Assembly (NCBI RefSeq): GCF_900101265.1
Contig: NZ_FMZS01000023.1
Span: 1 to 43,582, forward strand
Origin: Massilia sp. PDC64
GTDB lineage: Bacteria > Pseudomonadota > Gammaproteobacteria > Burkholderiales > Burkholderiaceae_D
DNA: 43,582 nucleotides
Reading direction: 5' to 3'
Position 1 is the first letter of the stretch. Each line of letters starts with the position of its first letter. The notes beneath the pieces are model-generated. The model had not been told where the DNA came from, did no database searches, and saw nothing but the letters and a program-made list of their open reading frames with translations. The position numbers and the translations under genes were made by a program. Shown here in pieces: positions 7,663-15,634 of the stretch.

Positions 7663-9467
7663 CGCAGCAGCTCTCCTCCGGTCTTGTTGGAAACGATCAC
7701 CAGTTGCGTGAAGCTGTTGGCGTGCACGTACAGGCCGAGGAAGCGTTCCACGATATGCGCGAACGCGTCGACGCCGCTGCCGACGAACGCTTCCTCGTCG
7801 ATCGTCAGGCGCACCTCGATGCCGCGCACCATGCAGGCGAACGGGTTCCCCGGCAGCCACGCGGTCGCGGGCCGATGCTCGACGGCGAGGATGCCGCCGA
7901 TCTGGCGCTGCGTCGCCGGGGAGCGCGGCAGGTCGTACAGCGTCAGCATCTCGCGGAACGCGGCAATGCCGCCGCCCGACAGCGACAGGTGGTTCAGCGA
8001 CAGGTGCGAGATCAGGCGCCAGTGCGCCCCGCGCCCGCGCTCGAAGCGGTACGACGGCGTCGGCTTGCGCAGGAAGCTGATCGATTGCACCGTCGACCCG
8101 CCCTCGATGAACAGGTCGCCGCCGCGCACGCCGTACGAGAGGAGTGCCGGCAGGTCGCGGTTCGTGCACGTGAGCTCGATGCTCAGGGTGTCCGTCTCCA
8201 CCTCGGCCGGGTCGAAATCGATGTCGACGAGGGAGATCTGGGTCTCGTAGCCGGGACTCCGTTCGGCCAGCAGCGGGTCGCGCCGCATGATCCAGTAATG
8301 GCCGCTCTTGTCGGGCATCTGGCCGTGGCGCAGCGAATAGAACGGGCGGAATTCGACGATGGATTCGCCCTGCGGCGTCTGGCGCACGAGACGCACGCTG
8401 TCGATCGATTGCACCTCGAACGCGAACGCGCGGCGCGCATCCGCCAGCACGGGATAGCTCGCCGTCGTGTGCGTCAGGCGGATCGGTTCGCCGCGCTGGC
8501 GGAACAGATTCACCACCGGTGTGCAGCCCAGCAGCAGGTTAGTCGCGGACAAGGTGCCGAGCATGCGCGCCGCGTTGGAATCCGCGCGCAGGCCGCTCAA
8601 GGCCAGGTGCAGGGTGATGGTGCGCGTGCCCGCCGGCAGCGCGGCCGTCAATGCCGCGAGGTCGATGTCGAAGAAGTTGAACTTCTCCGGGAAGCAGAAA
8701 TACTCGGTGAGCAGGCGGTATGCCGTGTGCGAGCGGGCCGGGAAATCGATCAGCGACTCGTCCTCGCCGAAGCCGGCCGGTTGCAGCGGGATTTTCGACA
8801 GCGGGACCCAGCGGCCGTTGCCGTCGCCTTCCGCGTACGCGCACACGCCGCGCATGAACAGTGCGTCGCGCAGCGCGGCGCAGAACGACGGCTCGCCGTC
8901 GATGAACACGCGCAGGCTCGCCAGCTTCAGGCCCGCGATCGGATTCGCGCCCGTCGCGGCCAGGGTGATCGACAGTTTCGACGTCGCCTGCGGCGGCGGA
9001 CGCACGGCGTCGGGCGCGTCGAGGATGGCGTCGAAGCGGGCGCGCACCAGGTCCAGCGGCGCCACCGTGACGGGGTACGCGGTGCGGAACGTGCACGGTG
9101 CGCCGCGCACGGGGCGCGTGGCCAGCTGCGTGCCGCGCGGGATCTCGCCGGCGGCGCCGGGCTGCGCGGCGGCCGCGCCGAAGTCCATGCGCGCGATCGA
9201 GCAGGACGGGAACGGGCGCAGGTAGTGCGGGTACAGGACGTCGAGCAGCGCTTCGGTGAATTCGGGGTAGTCGTCGTCGAGGCGCTTGGCGATGCGGGAA
9301 TTCAGCAGCGCAAACGATTCGATCATGCGTTCGATGTGCGGGTCTTCGCACACTTCGCCGCCGATGAGCAGCTTGCCGGCGATCCTGGGGTAGCGCTCGG
9401 AAAATTCGCGCGCGTGGCGGCGCAGGAAACCGAGCTCCTGCTCGTAATACGGTAATAACTGGTCCAA
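7626..9467 (-). CDS. tssF: Type VI secretion baseplate protein TssF
   Basis: Baseplate wedge protein (613 aa) forming the TssF2-TssG core. The family N-terminus LLPYYEQELGFLRRHAREF is followed by the conserved FAKRYP-like motif (here FSERYPRIAGKL), EDPHIERMIESFALLNSRI and PHYLRPFPSCSI. The start is unusual: the frame begins with TTG at 9467, only 1 bp after the tssE stop, preceded by GGGAG. The next in-frame ATG lies well inside the conserved domain, so TTG is the best choice. It overlaps tssG by 37 bp. The length is normal for the family. Confidence 0.95.
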   Translation of the reverse strand: MDQLLPYYEQELGFLRRHAREFSERYPRIAGKLLIGGEVCEDPHIERMIESFALLNSRIAKRLDDDYPEFTEALLDVLYPHYLRPFPSCSIARMDFGAAAAQPGAAGEIPRGTQLATRPVRGAPCTFRTAYPVTVAPLDLVRARFDAILDAPDAVRPPPQATSKLSITLAATGANPIAGLKLASLRVFIDGEPSFCAALRDALFMRGVCAYAEGDGNGRWVPLSKIPLQPAGFGEDESLIDFPARSHTAYRLLTEYFCFPEKFNFFDIDLAALTAALPAGTRTITLHLALSGLRADSNAARMLGTLSATNLLLGCTPVVNLFRQRGEPIRLTHTTASYPVLADARRAFAFEVQSIDSVRLVRQTPQGESIVEFRPFYSLRHGQMPDKSGHYWIMRRDPLLAERSPGYETQISLVDIDFDPAEVETDTLSIELTCTNRDLPALLSYGVRGGDLFIEGGSTVQSISFLRKPTPSYRFERGRGAHWRLISHLSLNHLSLSGGGIAAFREMLTLYDLPRSPATQRQIGGILAVEHRPATAWLPGNPFACMVRGIEVRLTIDEEAFVGSGVDAFAHIVERFLGLYVHANSFTQLVIVSNKTGGELLRCTPRSGDLSLL

Positions 9468-9468
9468 C

Positions 9469-9963
9469 TCAGGCTCCCGGCGCCGCCGGACGGCGGGCCT
9501 TGCTGATCGTGTAATGCTGGCTGGAGGGCTGCAGCACGGCGTCGAAGTTGACCGGCTCGTGCGCCGCGCTCACGACCATCAGCGCGGTGATCGAAAAATT
9601 CAGGCGGTTGACGGCATCCTCGCGCAGTTCGAGCCTGGCCTGCACGTTGCGCAGGCGCGGTTCGTGGCGCGCGATCGCCGCTTCCAGGCTCCTGCAGATG
9701 AACGCGCGGTCGTCCGTGGAAGACAGCGACAGGCCCGCGAAATCGTGCAGGCCGTACGCGACGATGGAGCGCGCGCATTCGGGAAAGCGCCGGAATGTCT
9801 CTTCCGGCATCACGGCGCGGGTATTCAGCAGCGCCTCCAGGTCGCGCGCCACCGAATCCTTCATTTCCTCGAGCGAGACGCGCGGCACGGTGCCCGTGGG
9901 CCCCTGGCCCGGCCTGTCGATCAAACGATCGAACAGGCCCGGCATGAATCCTTTGGCGGACAT
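9469..9963 (-). CDS. tssE: Type VI secretion baseplate protein TssE (gp25-like)
   Basis: Small cytoplasmic baseplate protein (164 aa) related to phage T4 gp25, which helps start sheath polymerisation around Hcp. The sequence shows the N-terminal LFDRLIDR motif, VARDLEALLNTRAV (the gp25-type EALLNTR motif), YGLHDFAGLSLSS and a conserved C-terminal region with RLEFREDAVNRLNFSITAL-like sequence (here with RLELREDA). ATG start at 9963. It lies 15 bp downstream of hcp and abuts tssF. Confidence 0.93.
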   Translation of the reverse strand: MSAKGFMPGLFDRLIDRPGQGPTGTVPRVSLEEMKDSVARDLEALLNTRAVMPEETFRRFPECARSIVAYGLHDFAGLSLSSTDDRAFICRSLEAAIARHEPRLRNVQARLELREDAVNRLNFSITALMVVSAAHEPVNFDAVLQPSSQHYTISKARRPAAPGA

Positions 9964-9978
9964 CGTGCCGGCGCGCTA

Positions 9979-10473
9979 TCAGGCCGCGATCTTGTTGGCC
10001 GACAGGTCCCAGCCGCCCGACGTGTTACCGCCGATGCCGCCGTTGACCTTCTGCTGGGTGTACTTCCATTTCACTTTGGAGTACTTCAGCGACACGTCTT
10101 CGGTCAGGATGTTGCCCGGCTCGACGGACGGCGAGACGCTGGAGATCAGGACGTTTTCCAGTTCGATCTCGAAGTACTTGACGCGCTCGCCCTGGCCGTC
10201 TGCACGCAGGAACTCGAACTTCGCCTTCGGGATGGTCTTGCCCGACGAGCAGGTCTGCAGCAGGATCGGGGTGGCCAGGTCGGCCAGCTTCGAGACGACG
10301 ATGTCCTTGTGCTCGGTGCGCTCGGCGGTGTGGCCGCCGCCGGTCGACGCGGTGGCCGATTTCGGTTGCAGGACTTCCCACTGGACGCTCTTCACTTCGA
10401 TCCAGTCCTTGTGTGCGTTGTCGGCGGACTCGCCTTTGATGCCGTCGATTTGCAGGTAGACGTCGATTGCCAT
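9979..10473 (-). CDS. hcp: Type VI secretion tube protein Hcp (TssD)
   Basis: Subunit of the hexameric rings that stack into the inner tube and are expelled with effectors (164 aa). The sequence begins MAIDVYLQIDGIKGES, followed by the Hcp-typical WIEVKSVQWEV and later PILLQTCSSGKTIPKAKFEFLRAD (shown by its parts PILLQTCSSGK and KAKFEFLRAD), KYFEIELENVLISSV and KVKWKYTQQK. The ribosome site AAGGAAG lies 7 bp before the ATG. It sits in the sheath-baseplate operon, 55 bp after tssC. There is no C-terminal extension, so this is a structural Hcp and not an effector fusion. Confidence 0.97.
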   Translation of the reverse strand: MAIDVYLQIDGIKGESADNAHKDWIEVKSVQWEVLQPKSATASTGGGHTAERTEHKDIVVSKLADLATPILLQTCSSGKTIPKAKFEFLRADGQGERVKYFEIELENVLISSVSPSVEPGNILTEDVSLKYSKVKWKYTQQKVNGGIGGNTSGGWDLSANKIAA

Positions 10474-10528
10474 GTTGTGTTCTTCCTTTCAGTTCTCGGT
10501 TGATACGGGGGGACTACAAAGTTGTGAA

Positions 10529-12022
10529 TCAGGTGGCCGATGCCGGCAGCTCCGCGACGAGGCGCAGCGAGACGGACAGTTCGTCGAGCTGGAAATGCGG
10601 ACGCAGGAACGAGACGGCCCGGTAGACACCCGGACGGCCCGGCACTTCCTGCACCTGCACGCTCGCCTCGCGCAGCGGGAACTGCGCCTTCTGTTCCTGG
10701 CTCGCGTTGTCGTCCAGCAGGACGTACTGCGTCAGCCAGCGGTTCAAGTAATCCTCGACGTTCGACGCGGCGGCGAAGCTGCCGATCTTGTCGCGCATCA
10801 TGGCCTTCATGTAGTGGGCGATGCGCGAGACGGCGAAGATGTACTGCAGCTGGGCCGACAGCACGGCGTTCGCGTTGGCCGCGTCGCTGGCGTACTTGCG
10901 CGCCTTCTGCGCCGACTGCGCGCCGAAGAAGGCCGCGTAGTCCGTATTCTTGCAGTGCACGAGCGAGATGAAGCCGAGGTCCGACAGCTCCTTTTCGCGG
11001 CGGTCGGTGATGGCGATCTCGGTCGGGCATTTCAGCGCGATCTCGCCCTCGTCCGTCTTGAACGTGTGCGTCGGCAGGTTTTCCACGAGGCCGCCGCCTT
11101 CCACGCCGCGGATCGCCGCGCACCAGCCGTAGTCCTCGAACGCGCCCGTCAGCTTCGTGCCGAACGCGTAGGCCGCGTTGCACCACAGGTATTTGTGGTG
11201 GTCGGTGCCGTCCACGTCCTCGACGTAGTTGAAGCCTTCGGTGGTGGCGCCGTCGGCCGGGTTGTACGGCAGGCGGCCCAGGAAGCGCGGCAGCGTGAGG
11301 CCCACGTAGCGCGCGTCTTCCGATTCGCGGAACGCCTTCCATTTCGCGTATTCGACCGTGTCGAAGATCTTCGACAGGTCGCGCGGCTTGCCCAGGTCGG
11401 CATAGCTTTCGAGGCCGAACAGCTCGGGCGACGCGGCCGTGATGAACGGCGCGTGCGCGGCCGCCGCCACGTGCGACATCTGCTCGATGAAATACATGTC
11501 TTCCGGTTGACGCGTGATCTCGAAGTCGCCCAGCAGCGCCCCGAACGGCGCGCCGCCGAAGGTGCCGAATTCTTCCTCGTAGACCTTGCGGAACATGGTG
11601 CTCTGGTCGAACTCGATGGCGCTCTGGAAGTCCTTCACGAGCTCGCGCTTGGTCGCGTTGAGCATCTTGACCTTCAGGTTCGGGCCCGTCGCCGTGTTGC
11701 TGACGAGGTAGTGCAGGCCCGTCCAGCTGGACTCCAGCTTCTGGAATTCCGGCGCGTGCATCACGGCCGACAGCTGGGCCGAGATCAGGCGGTCCAGCTC
11801 CGCCACGCGGGCGTCGATGGTGGCGGCCAGGTTGTCGGACACGACGACCGTGCCCTCCATGACCTGGTTGACCAGTTCCGCGATCAGGTCGCGGGCGCGC
11901 GCATGCTCGGCGCTGGATTTGGCCACCTTGCTCTGCTCGACGATCCGGTCGAGCAGGTCGGCCTCGGGAGCAACGGTCGTATCGGTGTCGGCCGCGAGGG
12001 CCGCATTCTGGAGTGCGGACAT
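10529..12022 (-). CDS. tssC: Type VI secretion sheath large subunit TssC (VipB)
   Basis: Large subunit of the contractile sheath (497 aa from the ATG at 12022). A GTG two codons upstream (12028) overlaps the tssB stop and would add two residues; the ATG has AAAGAG upstream and is preferred. Characteristic segments are LDRLISAQLSAVMHAPEFQ, ESSWTGLHYLV, FGGAPFGALLGDFEI, FLGRLPYN and the C-terminal SFLRPHFQLDEL. The sheath is built with TssB in the cytoplasm and recycled by TssH. The length and sequence are ordinary for the family. Confidence 0.96.
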   Translation of the reverse strand: MSALQNAALAADTDTTVAPEADLLDRIVEQSKVAKSSAEHARARDLIAELVNQVMEGTVVVSDNLAATIDARVAELDRLISAQLSAVMHAPEFQKLESSWTGLHYLVSNTATGPNLKVKMLNATKRELVKDFQSAIEFDQSTMFRKVYEEEFGTFGGAPFGALLGDFEITRQPEDMYFIEQMSHVAAAAHAPFITAASPELFGLESYADLGKPRDLSKIFDTVEYAKWKAFRESEDARYVGLTLPRFLGRLPYNPADGATTEGFNYVEDVDGTDHHKYLWCNAAYAFGTKLTGAFEDYGWCAAIRGVEGGGLVENLPTHTFKTDEGEIALKCPTEIAITDRREKELSDLGFISLVHCKNTDYAAFFGAQSAQKARKYASDAANANAVLSAQLQYIFAVSRIAHYMKAMMRDKIGSFAAASNVEDYLNRWLTQYVLLDDNASQEQKAQFPLREASVQVQEVPGRPGVYRAVSFLRPHFQLDELSVSLRLVAELPASAT

Positions 12023-12024
12023 GA

Positions 12025-12528
12025 TCACTCTTTCGTGGGCTGCTGGCCCAGCTTGGCCAGGGTTTCGGTGCTGTTCAACACGTCGTTGAGCAGGTCTTCG
12101 AGCTTGTCGTTACCGGCCAGCTTGTTGCGCAGGTCGGCCAGCTTGGTGCGTGCCTCGAGCAGCTTCTTCAGCGGCTCGACCTGGTTCACGACGGACTCGG
12201 GACGGAAGTCGTCCATCGAGCGGAACGTCAGGTCGACGGCGAACTGGCCGCCCTCGCCCGTGAGTTCGTTGTTCACGCGGTACGTGGCGCGCGGTTCGAT
12301 GCCCTTCATGACTTCGTCGAAGTTGTCGCGGTCGATGCCGACGAAGCTGCGCTCCTTCAGGCGTTTTTGCGGGACTACGGAATTCCCGCCGAAATCGCCG
12401 ACGACGCCGACGACCAGCGGCAGCTCCTTGTTCTCGATCGCGTCGCCGATCTCCACGTCGTACGTCATTTGCACGCGCGGCGGGCGGACTTTCTGCAGTT
12501 TTTTCTGCACACTGGAATTTCTGGACAT
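12025..12528 (-). CDS. tssB: Type VI secretion sheath small subunit TssB (VipA)
   Basis: Small sheath subunit (167 aa) that pairs with TssC. The N-terminus MSRNSSVQKKLQKVRPPRVQ is classical, followed by MTYDVEIGDAIENKELPLVV, GDFGG and KGIEPRATYRVNNEL. The C-terminal helix (LLEARTKLADLRNKLAGND) is the region that TssH recognises in other systems. The stop lies just 2 bp before the tssC ATG, so the two are translated together. AGGGGAA precedes the start. Confidence 0.96.
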   Translation of the reverse strand: MSRNSSVQKKLQKVRPPRVQMTYDVEIGDAIENKELPLVVGVVGDFGGNSVVPQKRLKERSFVGIDRDNFDEVMKGIEPRATYRVNNELTGEGGQFAVDLTFRSMDDFRPESVVNQVEPLKKLLEARTKLADLRNKLAGNDKLEDLLNDVLNSTETLAKLGQQPTKE

Positions 12529-12558
12529 GGGGTTCCCCTGTGGGTTGGTTCGGACGTG

Positions 12559-13167
12559 TTATTTCAGTGCGCCGAACGGATCGGCACCGGACGCGCCGGC
12601 GGCGACGGCCTGCTTCGCCTTCGGCTTGACCTTGCCCTTCGCGACGGCTTTCGCGGGCGGCGTGGTCTGCACGGGCGGCGGCACGAGCACCTGCTCGCCG
12701 AGGCTCTCGCGCAGCAGCCTGGCCAGGTCCTGCGACTCCGTCTTGATCGAGCCGGACAGGTTGTTCTGGCGGCTCAGGTCGGCCAGGGCGCGCGTCGACA
12801 GGCGCAGGCCGCTGATGGCGATGATGCTGTTGGCCAGGCGGTCGTTCGGGTCGCGCACCAGCACTTCCTGGGCGCTGACGATCGCCTCGCCGTACTGGCC
12901 GGCGTCGTAGCGGGTCTGGGCGATGCTGGACCACGGCGTCTTGTCGGCCGGGTAGGCGGCGGCGGCCTCCTTCCACAGCGTGACCGCGTCTTCCTTGCGG
13001 CCGGCGGTGCTGGCCTCGTTGGCCTTGGCGAGCAGCTCGTCCATCGTGGGCACCGGCGGCTTGTCGGCCAGTTCGGGCTTCGTCGACGCGCAGGCGGACA
13101 AAAGGATGGCGCAGGCAGTGGCGCCGAGGAGGCGGCTGATGCGGCCGACGGGGAATGCTGGGGTCAT
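12559..13167 (-). CDS. TPR lipoprotein heading the T6SS operon (TagM-like position)
   Basis: 202-aa exported lipoprotein of uncertain role. A signal peptide ends in the lipobox LSAC with Cys26. A helical tetratricopeptide-like region (about residues 40-150: LAKANEASTAGRKEDAVTLW, YDAGQYGEAIVSAQEVL) is followed by a Lys/Ala/Pro-rich tail. It starts at 13167 with GAGGA upstream and is the first gene of the minus-strand operon, 30 bp before tssB. From memory, Burkholderia T6SS clusters carry a TPR lipoprotein called TagM at this place; that assignment is by position and domain, not by alignment. It does not look like TssJ, which is a transthyretin-fold lipoprotein. It may act at the outer membrane during assembly. 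Confidence 0.85.
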   Translation of the reverse strand: MTPAFPVGRISRLLGATACAILLSACASTKPELADKPPVPTMDELLAKANEASTAGRKEDAVTLWKEAAAAYPADKTPWSSIAQTRYDAGQYGEAIVSAQEVLVRDPNDRLANSIIAISGLRLSTRALADLSRQNNLSGSIKTESQDLARLLRESLGEQVLVPPPVQTTPPAKAVAKGKVKPKAKQAVAAGASGADPFGALK

Positions 13168-13229
13168 GCGGGTCCTCGCAAAGGGTGAACTATTTGATGC
13201 ACTGGTATTAACTTTGTAAAACTTTTTTT

Positions 13230-13257
13230 ATAGTATCAGAATTGTTTTATTGATCAA
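13230..13257 (-). promoter_or_regulatory. Probable promoter of the minus-strand T6SS operon
   Basis: On the minus strand TTGATC (-35) and TACTAT (-10) are 16 bp apart within an AT-rich stretch, about 65 bp upstream of the TPR lipoprotein start. The spacing and hexamers fit sigma-70. The AT content contrasts sharply with the surrounding genes. Confidence 0.45.
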
Positions 13258-13384
13258 CCTCAATTTTATTTACAATCGTACGCGGGTCGATGAGGAGTGA
13301 AATGCTCACCAATTTCCACTATTTCCCAGCGATCCACCTTGTAACCTGACGGCATTTCGCGTTATGCCAAAGAAATATCACGAA

Positions 13385-13412
13385 TTATCACAAAGAAAAT
13401 TTGTGTCATAAT
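13385..13412 (+). promoter_or_regulatory. Probable tssK promoter with an inverted repeat
   Basis: TTATCA (-35) and CATAAT (-10) are 16 bp apart, about 77 bp upstream of the tssK ATG. An inverted repeat, CACAAA-5-TTTGTG at 13389-13405, sits between the two hexamers and could be a repressor site. The whole divergent gap 13168-13488 is AT-rich and holds no tssJ or other gene. Confidence 0.4.
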
Positions 13413-13488
13413 CGTGCGCTACATTTCCGTAAGAAATGTTACTGTTCTGCCATTTTCATTTTCAGCAGCGCCAGGGGATAACCAACGC

Positions 13489-14838
13489 ATGAGCGGCAAA
13501 ATCTTATGGGGCGAAGGATTGTTCCTTCGACCCCAGCATTTCCAGCAACAGGACCAGTACCACGAGGATCGGCTGCACCGCACGGCGGGTCTGCTGCACC
13601 CGTATGCCTGGGGCGTCGTCGCGATCCAGATCGACCGCGACGCGCTGGCCAACGACGCGCTGCGCCTGCTCGAACTGTCGTTGCGTTTTCCCGACGGCGA
13701 GCTGTATTCGGCCCCGGGCGGGGACGAACTGCCGGACGCGATCGACCTGAGCCAGCTGCCGCAATCCGTGCAGACCGTGACGTGGCATGCCGCCCTGCCC
13801 GGCTTCAAGCCCTACGGCGCCAACTTCAGCGGACACCGGACCGACGGCGACGGCGCGCACGCCGCGCGCTTTTCCCAGCTGGACCGCGACACGCCGGACC
13901 TGTACACGCAGGCCGCGAGCGCGCAGCTCACGTATCTGCGCAAGACGGTCCGCCTCGTGTCGGATGGGGAGCCGCTGGACGCCTACGTCCACGTGCCCGT
14001 GCTGCGCCTGCGGCGCGCGGCCACGGGCGGGTTCGAGGTGGACGGCTCGTTCGTGCCGCCCAGCCTCACGATCAGGAGCGCGCCCGTGCTGTTCCTCCAG
14101 CTGCGCCGCCTGCTGGACGCGTTGCAGGCGAAGGTGAGCGCCCTGTACGGCCATCACCGCGAGCCGAGCCGGCACGTGATCGAATTCCGCTCGGGCGACA
14201 TGTCGTCGTTCTGGCTGCTGCACACGGCCAGCACGGCATGCGCGGCCCTGTCGCACTACTTCCACCATCCGTCGCTGCATCCGGAACGGCTGTACGAACA
14301 ACTGCTGTCGCTGGCGGGCAGCCTGATGACGTTCTCGAAGAGCTGGACCCTGGCCGACCTGCCGCCCTACCAGCACGCCGATCCCGGTCCCGCGTTCGCG
14401 ACCTTGCACCAGATCATCCGCGAACTGCTCGACACCGTGATCTCGTCGCGCTACTTCGCCATCGCGCTGCGCGAGGTGAAGCCGTCGTACTGGCACGGCA
14501 TGCTGGACTCGGAAAAGATCGACGACAAGACGACGTTCTACCTCGCCGTCTCCGGCGACATGCCGGCCAGCGAACTGGTGGACGTGGTGCCGCTGCGGCT
14601 GAAGATCGGCGCGCCGGACGACGTGGAAAAATTCGTGCTGTCGGCGATGCCCGGCGTGCGTCTCGTGCACGCGCCGCAGGTACCCGCCGCCGTGCCGGTG
14701 CGGCCGGACGCCGTCTACTTCGCCATCGAAGCGAAGGGCCAGATGTACGAGCGCATGCTGCAGGCGCAGTCGATCTCGATCTACGTCCCCGGCAGCATGG
14801 CGGACATCAAGCCCGACCTCGTCGCCGTGACCTCCTGA
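13489..14838 (+). CDS. tssK: Type VI secretion baseplate protein TssK
   Basis: Adaptor (449 aa, forms trimers) joining the baseplate to the TssJLM membrane complex. The start is the ATG at 13489, giving MSGKILWGEGLFLRPQHFQQ, the hallmark TssK N-terminus; the 25 in-frame codons upstream have no family similarity. AGGGGATAACC supplies the ribosome site. Other family stretches are DAYVHVPVLRL, VIEFRSGDMSSFWLLHTAS and YFAIEAKGQMYERML near the C-terminus. It is transcribed away from the sheath operon and is followed 16 bp later by tssL. Confidence 0.96.
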   Translation: MSGKILWGEGLFLRPQHFQQQDQYHEDRLHRTAGLLHPYAWGVVAIQIDRDALANDALRLLELSLRFPDGELYSAPGGDELPDAIDLSQLPQSVQTVTWHAALPGFKPYGANFSGHRTDGDGAHAARFSQLDRDTPDLYTQAASAQLTYLRKTVRLVSDGEPLDAYVHVPVLRLRRAATGGFEVDGSFVPPSLTIRSAPVLFLQLRRLLDALQAKVSALYGHHREPSRHVIEFRSGDMSSFWLLHTASTACAALSHYFHHPSLHPERLYEQLLSLAGSLMTFSKSWTLADLPPYQHADPGPAFATLHQIIRELLDTVISSRYFAIALREVKPSYWHGMLDSEKIDDKTTFYLAVSGDMPASELVDVVPLRLKIGAPDDVEKFVLSAMPGVRLVHAPQVPAAVPVRPDAVYFAIEAKGQMYERMLQAQSISIYVPGSMADIKPDLVAVTS

Positions 14839-14854
14839 ACCCGAGAGACCCACC

Positions 14855-15619
14855 ATGACCACCGCAACCGCACCTTCCCTCATGGCCGCCGGCAGCCCGG
14901 CGGCCGCGCCGGCCGCGCCGCAGACCTTGCTGGACCTGATGTACGACGGCTTCTACGCCCTGTTCATGCTCAAGAACGGCAACGGCCCGCAGGACGACGC
15001 CGCGTTCGCGCGCAAGATGACGCAATTCCTCGACGACTTCGGCCGCAACGCGCGCAAGCAGAACGCGTCGCCGGACGACGTCGACGCCGCGAAATACGCG
15101 TTCTGCGCCGCGGTCGACGAGATCATCCTGCGCTCGCAGTTCACGATCCGCGACGCGTGGGAGCGCCGCCCGCTGCAGCTGCAGCTGTTCGGCGACCAGC
15201 TCGCGGGCGAGCACTTCTTCGAGCGCCTGGAACAGCTGCGGGCGCGCGGCAGCGCCCACGTGGAAGCGCTCGAAGTCTTCCACATGTGCCTCCTGCTCGG
15301 CTTCCAGGGCCGCTACATCCTGGAGGGGACGGAAAAGCTGAACTACCTGACGTCGCGCCTGGGCGACGAGATCGCGCACATGAAGGGCAAGCGCGGCGGC
15401 TTCGCGCCGCACGCGGACCGTCCCGACCAGATCCGCCACAAGCTGCGCAGCGACCTGCCGCTGTGGGTGCTGTATTCCGTGTTCGGCCTGATCTGCGTGC
15501 TGGGCTATGTGGGACTGCGCACGTCGCTCGCGCATACGAGCGAGGCGCGCATGAATGCGTACAGCGACGTCGTCAAGATGGCGCCGCGGGCGGCCAATTT
15601 GACGATCACGTTGCCGTGA
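14855..15619 (+). CDS. tssL: Type VI secretion inner-membrane protein TssL (DotU family)
   Basis: Inner-membrane component (254 aa) with a cytoplasmic DotU/IcmH helical domain and one C-terminal membrane helix (about residues 201-221, LPLWVLYSVFGLICVLGYVGL given in part as LPLWVLYSVFGLICV). The conserved segments AAKYAFCAAVDEIILRS (79-94) and FHMCLLLGFQGRY (142-154) are present. The periplasmic tail is short and has no OmpA-like peptidoglycan-binding domain. It normally needs TssM and TssJ, but the next gene, only 15 bp away on the other strand, is a sugar epimerase-like gene. The partners must therefore be encoded elsewhere or be missing. Confidence 0.95.
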   Translation: MTTATAPSLMAAGSPAAAPAAPQTLLDLMYDGFYALFMLKNGNGPQDDAAFARKMTQFLDDFGRNARKQNASPDDVDAAKYAFCAAVDEIILRSQFTIRDAWERRPLQLQLFGDQLAGEHFFERLEQLRARGSAHVEALEVFHMCLLLGFQGRYILEGTEKLNYLTSRLGDEIAHMKGKRGGFAPHADRPDQIRHKLRSDLPLWVLYSVFGLICVLGYVGLRTSLAHTSEARMNAYSDVVKMAPRAANLTITLP

Positions 15620-15634
15620 CGCGTCACATCGACG

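Noticed and set aside
4168..8250. Very long plus-strand open frame (over 1300 codons) opposite tssH, tssG and tssF
   Set aside because: It is antisense to clearly conserved genes, is rich in Arg, Ala, Gln and Val, shows no domain, and arises from GC-rich third positions. Similar long antisense frames at 168-3737, 22473-25346, 30910-33978 and 38620-41442 were rejected for the same reason.
12022..12028. GTG at 12028 as the tssC start
   Set aside because: It overlaps the tssB stop and adds only two residues. The ATG at 12022 has AAAGAG at a usable distance, so it is preferred, though the GTG cannot be ruled out.
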